From the NCBI GenBank assembly GCA_019233415.1, contig JAFAMK010000015.1, forward strand, positions 1 to 7,949: a stretch of 7,949 nt of DNA. Reading direction: 5' to 3'. The notes beneath the pieces were generated by a model. The model was not told the origin of the DNA. It was given only the letters and a program-made list of their open reading frames with translations, and ran no database searches. A program made the position numbers and the translations under genes. Positions 1 through 6,200 of the stretch are shown here, piece after piece (the stretch's first letter is position 1; every line of letters begins with the position of its first letter). The stretch is from Vulcanimicrobiota bacterium. GTDB taxonomy: Bacteria > Vulcanimicrobiota > Vulcanimicrobiia > Vulcanimicrobiales > Vulcanimicrobiaceae.

Positions 1-1
1 G

Positions 2-673
2 CAGTTCGCGCGCGGCGACATCGCGGCGCGTGAGGCGCTCGCGCGGTCCAACGCCGACCTTCGCGCCGCGCAGGTGATGCTCGCCGAAAGCACGCGCATC
101 GGCGAACGTCTCCGCATCTCACGCGACCTGCACGATGTGCTCGGGCACAGTCTGACGTCGCTCACGATCCACCTCGACGTCGCGAGCCGGCTCGCCAGCG
201 GCCCTGCAGTGGAGCACCTCGAATGCGCGCGGGAAGTCGCCGGAAACATGCTCGGCGAGGTGCGGTCGGTGGTGAGCCGGTTCCGCGTCACGCCGCCGGA
301 CTTGCGCAGCGCGCTCGAAGCGCTGGCCGGTGCGATCGACGGTTTGCGCGTGCGGCTCGTCATGCCGGCGGAACTCGACGCGATCGACCCCGCGCGCGCC
401 GACGTCGTTCTGCGCTGCGTGCAGGAGGTCATCACCAACACGCTGCGCCATGCGAACGCGCGCGAATTAGTCATCGAACTGCGGCAGCACAAGGACGGCA
501 TCCTTATCGGCGCGCGTGACGACGGGCGCGGCGGGCCGATCGTCATGGGAAACGGCCTCACCGGGATGCGCGAGCGCTTCGAGAACCTTGGCGGGTCGCT
601 CGCGTTCGACAGCCGCGACGGGCAGGGTTTCCAGCTGAACGGGACGCTTCCGCCGCCCGAGCGCGTGCGTTGA
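2..673 (+). CDS. Sensor histidine kinase, NarL/DesK-type (HisKA_3 + HATPase_c), 5'-truncated by window edge
   Basis: This is the cytoplasmic kinase core of a two-component sensor that autophosphorylates on histidine and passes the phosphate to the response regulator that follows. The frame is open to the window start, so the 223 visible residues are the C-terminal part; input and membrane regions are outside. A charged helical linker (residues ~1-35) leads to the H-box RDLHDVLGHSLTSL, with the phospho-accepting His at codon 131-133. The ATPase domain follows: N-box EVITNTLRHANA (~142-153), G1 box DDGRGG (~173-178) and G2 box GNGLTGMRER (~183-192). The short helix pair with an LHDxLGH H-box is diagnostic of the HisKA_3 subfamily, whose members pair with LuxR-type regulators, as here. 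GTG (74) and ATG (77) occur in frame but sit in the linker just before the H-box, so they are probably internal codons. The signal sensed cannot be deduced. Confidence 0.93.
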   Translation, partial: QFARGDIAAREALARSNADLRAAQVMLAESTRIGERLRISRDLHDVLGHSLTSLTIHLDVASRLASGPAVEHLECAREVAGNMLGEVRSVVSRFRVTPPDLRSALEALAGAIDGLRVRLVMPAELDAIDPARADVVLRCVQEVITNTLRHANARELVIELRQHKDGILIGARDDGRGGPIVMGNGLTGMRERFENLGGSLAFDSRDGQGFQLNGTLPPPERVR

Positions 674-1311
674 TCCGCGTCTGTCTCGTCGACGACCAGG
701 CGCTGGTGCGCCACGGCATCCGCGCGCTCTTGCAGTTGTTCGACGGCATCGACGTCGTCGCCGAAGCCGAGGACGGCGACGCCGCAATCGCCGCGGTCCT
801 CGCATCGAACCCGGACGTGCTGCTGCTCGACGTTCGGATGCCGAAACGCGACGGCATCGAAGTCGTCGCGGCGCTGCGCGCGCAGGGCGCGCTGCCGCCG
901 ACGCTGCTGCTGACGACGTTCGAGGACGACGCCGCGCTCGTCGCCGGCATCAAGGCCGGCGCGCGCGGCTATCTCCTCAAGGGCGTGACGCCGGAAACGC
1001 TGATCGACGCGATCCGCACCGTCGCGGCCGGCGGCACCTACCTCTACGCGCCGCTCGCCGCTACGATCGACAAACCCTCCGTATCAGGTTCGAACGACAA
1101 CGACGCGCTTCCGATGCCGGAGCGGCTGACCGATCGCGAGCGCGACGTGCTGCGCCTCATGGTGAGCGGGATCGGGAACGGCGAGATCGCGGACGCGCTG
1201 CACCTCAGCGAGGGGACGGTGCGGAATCACGTGTCGAGCATCTTCGCGAAGCTCGGCGTCAACGACCGCACGAAAGCCGTTCTGCGCGCACTCGAACAGC
1301 GCGTCGTCTGA
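670..1311 (+). CDS. NarL/FixJ-family response regulator (REC + LuxR-type HTH)
   Basis: This 213-residue DNA-binding response regulator is the partner of the upstream kinase. The receiver domain (~1-120) has acidic-pocket residues D8/D9, phospho-acceptor D54 in the context LLLDVRMP, the switch threonine around T83 (LLLTTFEDD) and K104 in YLLKG. A short polar linker (~132-150) leads to a LuxR-type helix-turn-helix (~151-209) with hallmarks LTDRERDVLRLM, GEIADALHLSEGTVRNHVSS and IFAKLGVNDRTKAV. Length and domain order are typical of the family. The start is TTG at 670, whose TTGA overlaps the kinase stop. This is the start that gives the normal MIRVCLVDDQ receiver N-terminus; no convincing Shine-Dalgarno precedes it, which fits translational coupling to the kinase. 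Target genes are unknown. Confidence 0.95.
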   Translation: MIRVCLVDDQALVRHGIRALLQLFDGIDVVAEAEDGDAAIAAVLASNPDVLLLDVRMPKRDGIEVVAALRAQGALPPTLLLTTFEDDAALVAGIKAGARGYLLKGVTPETLIDAIRTVAAGGTYLYAPLAATIDKPSVSGSNDNDALPMPERLTDRERDVLRLMVSGIGNGEIADALHLSEGTVRNHVSSIFAKLGVNDRTKAVLRALEQRVV

Positions 1312-1312
1312 T

Positions 1313-1350
1313 CTACGTTGCTGCGGCGAGGCAGACGTAGTTTGCGGTTT
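1313..1350 (+). terminator. Candidate intrinsic terminator of the kinase-regulator operon
   Basis: An imperfect hairpin begins two bases after the response regulator stop. The outer stem is CTACGT (1313-1318) with ACGTAG (1335-1340), the inner stem is CTGC (1321-1324) with GCAG (1331-1334), the loop is GGCGAG, and a 2-nt bulge (1319-1320) lies on the 5' side. It is followed by the T-rich stretch TTTGCGGTTT (1341-1350), which stands out in this GC-rich region. The T-rich side suits + strand transcription only; the other side of the hairpin has no T-run for the converging transcript. The stem is short and bulged and the T-tract is interrupted, so this is a candidate only. It lies inside the last codons of the converging gene. 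Confidence 0.4.
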
Positions 1351-2218
1351 GGTAGGTGGCGGGTTGCTGGTTCGGGGAGTGTCTCTCGCCGTAGTTCACG
1401 TACCCGTTCAGGTAGGCGGTCACCGCCAGGCCTCCGCTGCTGATCGTAGGGTTCGAACCGCCCGCCGTGATGGATTGGAACCACGGCCCTCCGCCAAGTC
1501 CGAACGCGATCGGCCACTGGAAGTAGAACGACTGCAGGAACAGGCCGGGCGTCGCGGGGGTGCTGTTGCTCAGCAGCCATTCCCAGATATTCGTCTGACC
1601 GGCGGTCGCCACCATCGTCCCGTTGAACCCGCCGGCCGCGAGGGCGGCCGCGGAGATGCAGATCAGTCCGCCGGAGACGGTGTTGGACGCCGCGGCCTGC
1701 TCGTCGCCGATCAGCGAGCCGTTTCCAACGAGCATGATCTCCGGCGTGCCGGACGGAACCATCGTGACGCCGACACCCGCACCGATCCCGTCGAGGTCCG
1801 TGTCGTCGGTGAACTGCAGCCCGAAGCCGGAGAGCACGCCGAGGCACAGCGCCGGAGGGCCGCCGATTGACGACGTCACCAGCGCGGAGCTTCCGAGCGG
1901 CATCTTCGCCGAGTTCGCGAGCGTGACGCCCTCCGGCGTCGAACCTACCGTCGCGAGACACGTCACGTACGAGTAGGTCTCGTCCGGGACGAACCCGCCC
2001 ACCGTTTGATTCACCGTGACGGTGCTTCCGTTGGCCCCGTTGGTCCAGAGCTGCAGCGTGAAGTCCTGCATGTCCTCGACCGAGTCTTCTTGCTCGGCGT
2101 TGATCTTCGAGAACCCGAACACGCACGACGTCACGGTGTCGGAGAACTCGAACGTCGTCGAGCCGGTGCCCGAGATGTACTGCGGTCCTTGGATCTCGAG
2201 GTTCAGCGGATTGCTCAC
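1313..2218 (-). CDS. Unrecognised protein, three tandem beta-rich modules; third gene of the RHS unit
   Basis: This is a 301-residue protein of no family I can name. It is rich in Gly, Ser, Thr and Ala with alternating hydrophobic residues, as in beta-sandwich proteins. It has no N-terminal signal peptide and no clear membrane helix. By eye it divides into three modules of similar layout: ~22-92, ~122-193 and ~224-300. Each opens with a hydrophobic strand carrying a Gly or Ser plus aromatic residue (SCVFGFSKIN, GVLSGFGLQF, LFLQSFYFQW). Each ends with a similar strand (YSYVTCLATVG, SGGLICISAAA, YQTANYVCLAAA). The preceding gene shows the same plan. The start is GTG at 2218-2216, backed by a strong GAGGAGAG site 7 nt upstream. 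The stop lies one base from the stop of the converging regulator. A structural or binding role alongside the RHS protein is inferred from position only. Confidence 0.8.
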   Translation of the reverse strand: MSNPLNLEIQGPQYISGTGSTTFEFSDTVTSCVFGFSKINAEQEDSVEDMQDFTLQLWTNGANGSTVTVNQTVGGFVPDETYSYVTCLATVGSTPEGVTLANSAKMPLGSSALVTSSIGGPPALCLGVLSGFGLQFTDDTDLDGIGAGVGVTMVPSGTPEIMLVGNGSLIGDEQAAASNTVSGGLICISAAALAAGGFNGTMVATAGQTNIWEWLLSNSTPATPGLFLQSFYFQWPIAFGLGGGPWFQSITAGGSNPTISSGGLAVTAYLNGYVNYGERHSPNQQPATYQTANYVCLAAAT

Positions 2219-2225
2219 GAGCGTT

Positions 2226-2233
2226 CTCTCCTC
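2226..2233 (-). promoter_or_regulatory. Strong ribosome binding site for the 301-aa gene
   Basis: Read on the minus strand this is GAGGAGAG, seven bases before the GTG at 2218-2216. It is the best Shine-Dalgarno match seen in the window and supports the GTG start. The third gene of the unit can therefore start translation independently despite its short spacing from the second. Confidence 0.75.
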
Positions 2234-2257
2234 GAAGGGTTCGGCGAAGGGTTCGGC
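2234..2257. repeat. Perfect 12-bp tandem duplication in the intergenic gap
   Basis: The unit GAAGGGTTCGGC occurs twice back to back (2234-2245 and 2246-2257), filling about half of the 46-base gap between the 331-aa and 301-aa genes. It lies directly upstream of the Shine-Dalgarno of the latter. Each unit with its neighbouring base contains CGAA-GGG-TTCG, a small 4-bp stem with a 3-nt loop, so the leader RNA could form two tiny hairpins or register-shifted pairings. It could be a replication-slippage duplication or a spacer that tunes translation. No function can be shown from sequence. Confidence 0.85.
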
Positions 2258-2264
2258 CGGACGG

Positions 2265-3260
2265 TCATGACGGTCCGAATTGCGCGATGACCGAGAAGAC
2301 CGCCGACGAGGTCGACTCGATCCAGTCGGGGACCCCGTCGGGATTGTAGATGTTCATCACGACTTGGCCGCTGACCGTGTTGCTGCCGCCGTACGGCGGT
2401 GAGGTCGGGAAGTTCTCGACGAACTGGAACTGGACGAACTGCAGCTCCGATTTCGTGTAGTCGAAGGTGAGGGCGTTCACGAGCACGCCCCACTGGATGA
2501 TGCTCATCCCGCTCGGCGGCGTGAAGGTCGCGGAGAACTGTCCGGTCATCCCGCTGCTGCTCGGCGCCGACCATGACACCGAGGCTTGGACGATCTGAAA
2601 ATTCGCGAACGGCGGCGTGCCGGAGGCGCTCGGATACGGATACGGGTAGGCGAACGCGAACGCGTCGACCGTTCCCGTCGTCGTCACGTCGGTGGTGGTC
2701 GCCGACCCGCTGAGCGTGAAACTGCTGCCCGGGCCGGATGCAGCCGCGTTGAGCGCGATCGAACCGACCGAACCCGGATCGTTCGACGTCAACATGAAGC
2801 CCGATAGGAACCCGCCGTACACGGGGCTGCCGTACGTTTCGTACGACGTCGCGCCGCTCTCGAGCTGGTAGACGTTGCCGACGAAGCTGCCCGCCTGCGT
2901 CGACGTCCCGATCAGCGCCACCGCCGTCACCTGCACCATCGTGCTCGGCGCGCCCTCCGGTGACCCCGCCGCGTCGCCTTTGTTGTCGCTCATGTACGCG
3001 TTCGCCGTCACGTACAGCGTCGTTCCGGCGAGGTTCGGCACGAGGTTAATGCCGAGCACGGCGAGGTTCTCGGCGCTCGAGACGGAGTTCGTCACGTAGC
3101 TGAGACACCAGCCCGACAGGCTGACCGCATAGCCGAGGATCATCTGGCCGTCGCCGATGTCGGACGAGAAGTCGAACGCCAGGAGCTGCCCGACGGGCGA
3201 GCTGTAACTTCTGCTCTGCTGCGTGCGGACGGAGAGCAGCGGATCGGGCAAACCGCTCAT
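2265..3260 (-). CDS. Unrecognised protein, three tandem beta-rich modules; second gene of the RHS unit
   Basis: This 331-residue protein starts at an ATG (3260-3258) that overlaps the RHS stop as ATGA, with GGGGGAAG just upstream, so it is probably translationally coupled to the RHS gene. The frame stays open upstream to 3395, but that extension is an Arg-rich shadow of the RHS coding sequence, so the ATGA start is preferred. There is no signal peptide or clear membrane segment. The composition is Ser/Thr/Gly/Ala-rich and beta-like. Three modules are seen by eye at ~38-119, ~147-206 and ~252-328, with opening strands LGYAVSLSGWCLSY, GGFLSGFMLTSN and QWGVLVNALTFDY and closing strands VQVTAVALIG, VDAFAFAY and AVFSVIAQFG. 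A short AFAYPYPYPSAS stretch (~202-213) links modules 2 and 3. I do not recognise the family. A partner, tail-fibre-like or surface-binding role is speculation from its position. Confidence 0.82.
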   Translation of the reverse strand: MSGLPDPLLSVRTQQSRSYSSPVGQLLAFDFSSDIGDGQMILGYAVSLSGWCLSYVTNSVSSAENLAVLGINLVPNLAGTTLYVTANAYMSDNKGDAAGSPEGAPSTMVQVTAVALIGTSTQAGSFVGNVYQLESGATSYETYGSPVYGGFLSGFMLTSNDPGSVGSIALNAAASGPGSSFTLSGSATTTDVTTTGTVDAFAFAYPYPYPSASGTPPFANFQIVQASVSWSAPSSSGMTGQFSATFTPPSGMSIIQWGVLVNALTFDYTKSELQFVQFQFVENFPTSPPYGGSNTVSGQVVMNIYNPDGVPDWIESTSSAVFSVIAQFGPS

Positions 3261-6200
3261 GAGCTTCCCCCGTTGGACGTGTAGTGCTGGACGACCGTGT
3301 TGAGAGCATAGAAGCCCGCACCGGTCGTGCCGAGCGCGACCGCGCCGCCGACAGCGATGCAGCCGACGAACGCGATTCTGTCGTCGGTCCACCACGACTT
3401 GATCGTGGATTTGGTGATCCCGAACGTGTTGTACTCGAAGAACGTGCTGGCCGCGCCGCCTAAACCGCCGAGCACGAATCCCTTCCCGGCGCTCTCGAGG
3501 ACCGACCAGCCGAGTCCCGCTCGCGCCGGCTTGCCTTCGACGAGGTTCTGCAGCGGGTCTTGGACCAGTGCTTCCACGACGTTGCCGGCGGCGCCGGTGC
3601 CTGCACTGAGGACGACGTTTTTCGCCAGCTCCACCCAGTCCGAGCGCAGGGGGCGAATCTTCCTGCGCGCACGCGGCGCGTCGTCCGCGTCCGAGCGCGC
3701 CGGATCAGGCGCCGGGCTGCGCTCCGGGACACCGTCGGCGAGCGGATCGGAAGGCGGCGCCGGCGCGGCGGCGCTCGTCGCCGGCGCGATCTCGTCGGTC
3801 GCGGTCGCGAAGAGCGCGTCTTCGACCGCGTCCCAGCCGGCGTTCGCCAGCGGCGTGGCGACGCCCGAGAACGCGCCGCCGACCGCACCGGCCGCCATCG
3901 CGACCCCGACCGACTCGAAGAACTGGCCGGTGTTCCACAGACCGGGGGGCGTTTCGGCGCTGTAGGTGATCGCCTCGACGGCCCCGCTGCTGATCGCGCC
4001 GCCGACCGCGCCCGCGAACGCGACGGTTCCGAAACTCGCCAGCGTCGCCGCGTCGAACGCCAGGTCGGCGACGAGCAGCTCGCTCGTCGCGCCGCCGGTC
4101 AGCACCATCGAGCCGAGGATCGCGACCGCGGAGACGACCTCGATCGCGATCTCGCCGAACTTCGTCATCTGGCCCGTCGGATCGACGAGCATCGTCGGCA
4201 TGTTGCCGGCGTACGCGTAGCCGCTCGCGTACTGACCGGCCGGATCGGGCGCGAGGAAACGGCTCGTCGTCGGGTCGTACATGCGCGCACCCGCGGCGTA
4301 GAGGCCGGTTTCGAGATCGAGTTCGTAGCCGGTGAACTGGAACGGGACGAAGCCGCTCGCCGGCTCGACGCTGCTGACCACGTTGCCGAGCACGTCGTGC
4401 GCGTACGCGGCGACGACGTTCGCGTCGTCGTCCATCACGGCGCGCGGGCTGACGAGGTAGTCGGTGACGACGACGTATCGCGCACCGTTCGTCGCCATCG
4501 CGATCGGCCCACTCGGCGCGTACACCCACGCGGTCGCCGTTCCGGTGGCGTCGACGGTGACGAGCGGTCCCGACGCACCCCCGTACATGCGGAGTTCCGG
4601 CGTACCGCCGTCGACTTGCTTCAGCACGCGGCTGCCGCTCGCGTCGTACGCGAGCGCGACGCTCGTCGCGCCGTCGGTGACGCTCTGCGGCAGCGTCGAC
4701 CCCGGCAGGTAGCCGAACGCGGACGCGCCGACGCCCGCGACGTTTCCGTTGGCGTCGTAGCCGTACGCGAGCGCCGCGGCGTCGCCGTACTGCACCGAGA
4801 CGGCTTGGTTCGAGCCCGAACCGTAGAGCAGCGTCGTCGTCGTTCCGGCGCCGTTGGTGATCGATTGCAGGTTGCCGTTCTGCTCGACGGCGCCGTCGGG
4901 CTGCACGAAGCTGAGCGCGAGCGTGCGCGCCGACTGCGCGTCGACCGCGCCGGTGAGACGGCCAAGTTCGTCGTACGCGTACGTCACGTCGGCCGCGTAC
5001 GACGCGGTGTTCGACGACAGCGACTCGGAGAGCGTTTCGACCACGCTGTCCGGCGTGTACGTCAGCGTGGCGCCGTAGCTGGTTCCGTTCGTGCCGACGG
5101 TGGAGGTCAGAAGCCGGCCGGCGGAGTCGTACGTGCGCGCCGCCGGAATCGCGTTCGCGCCGTACGCCGCGGCGATCACCTTCCCGAGCGGATTGTAGGT
5201 GTAGGTCGCGAACGGCATGCCGGCCTGATCGGTGATCGCCACGACGCGGTCGTGCCCGTCGTACGCGTACACGGCCGACGTGAAACCGACTCCCGCGACG
5301 TTCGGGTACGTGATCGACGTCATGCGGTTCGCCACGTCGTACGTGTACGTGGTCGTGAACGTGCCGAGCGTGCTCGCGTTCGTTGCGATCGTGGTCGTCT
5401 GCGAGGCCGGGCGCCCGCGCCCGTCCCACGCGAACGTCTGCGTGACCGTCGTCGGCGTCGTGCCGGTCGTCGCCGACTGCTGGACGAGGAGTCCGATCGC
5501 GTCGGGATCGGTCCCGTCGCCGTCCCACACGTAGCTCTTCTGCTGCGTGAACGCGACCGTCGTCTGGTCTTCCGGCCACAGCGGGTCGTCGGCGTACGCC
5601 TGCAGGTCGGCGAACGTGGTGCACGCCACGGTCCCGCGCGAACGGCGCCGCCCGAGACCGTCCCAGGTGAAGTACGTCGCGTATCCGCCTGCCGCGGCGG
5701 CGGCATCTTGCGTGAAGCGAACGCGTCCGCCCACATCGTACGCGAACGACAACAGGCCGGCGTCGGGCGACGTGTCCGAGCCGACTTGGCCGAGCGCGTT
5801 GCTCGTCTGCGCGCTCACGAACGCGTCGTCGTCGAACGCGAACGCGTCGGGCTCCTCGGTCGTGACGGTCGCGCTCCCGTTGCCGAACGCCGGCATCGTC
5901 GCGCTGAGCACGCTCTCGTCGCCGAGCGCGCTGAACTGCGCCACGACGCGGTTCATCGCGTCGGCGACCGAGGTCTGGACGACCTTCGCCGGGCTGGAGT
6001 GCATCGAGATGCCGAACGCGCCCGCCGGGAGGTCGAGCGACGGCACCGTGTCGCTGGCGTTCGCGCCGTACGCGAATTGCACGGTCGCGCGCGCGGCGGG
6101 GCTCGTCGAACCGTAGTCGACGATCGCGGAGGCGAGCCCGGCGAAGCCGATCTCGAGCGGACGCGCGGTTCGGCCCGGCTCCGGCACGACGCGCTGGTAC

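Noticed and set aside
74..79. GTG/ATG at 74-79 as the kinase start
   Set aside because: The frame is open upstream with helical linker sequence, and a start here would leave a kinase with no sensor region.
1305..1337. Alternative stem CGTCTG (1305-1310) with CAGACG (1332-1337)
   Set aside because: It competes with the longer, tighter hairpin at 1313-1340 and has a large loop, so it is the less likely fold.
1349..1976. + strand frames (173 and 117 codons) opposite the 301-aa gene
   Set aside because: No ribosome binding site, no recognisable domain, and antisense to a better supported gene.
1227..2126. 299-codon - strand frame overlapping the 301-aa gene and the end of the regulator
   Set aside because: Arg-rich shadow without a ribosome binding site. 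The 301-aa frame has a strong Shine-Dalgarno, balanced composition and a repeated module plan.
2264..2271. 8-bp palindrome GTCATGAC at the stop of the 331-aa gene
   Set aside because: Too short to distinguish from chance, with no flanking symmetry or spacing that suggests a binding site.
2265..3260. The gene after rhs as a classic immunity protein
   Set aside because: At 331 residues with three beta-rich modules it is larger and different in composition from typical small immunity proteins, and a related-looking gene follows. Not excluded, but not supported.
3255..3264. Perfect 10-bp palindrome GCTCATGAGC over the RHS stop and next start
   Set aside because: It arises from Ser-stop and Met-Ser codons around the ATGA overlap. 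There is no loop for a hairpin and nothing suggests an operator at this internal position.
3261..3395. N-terminal extension of the 331-aa protein to position 3395
   Set aside because: The added 45 residues are Arg-rich and out of phase with the RHS coding sequence they overlap. The ATG at 3260 with ATGA overlap and a G-rich site upstream is a better start.
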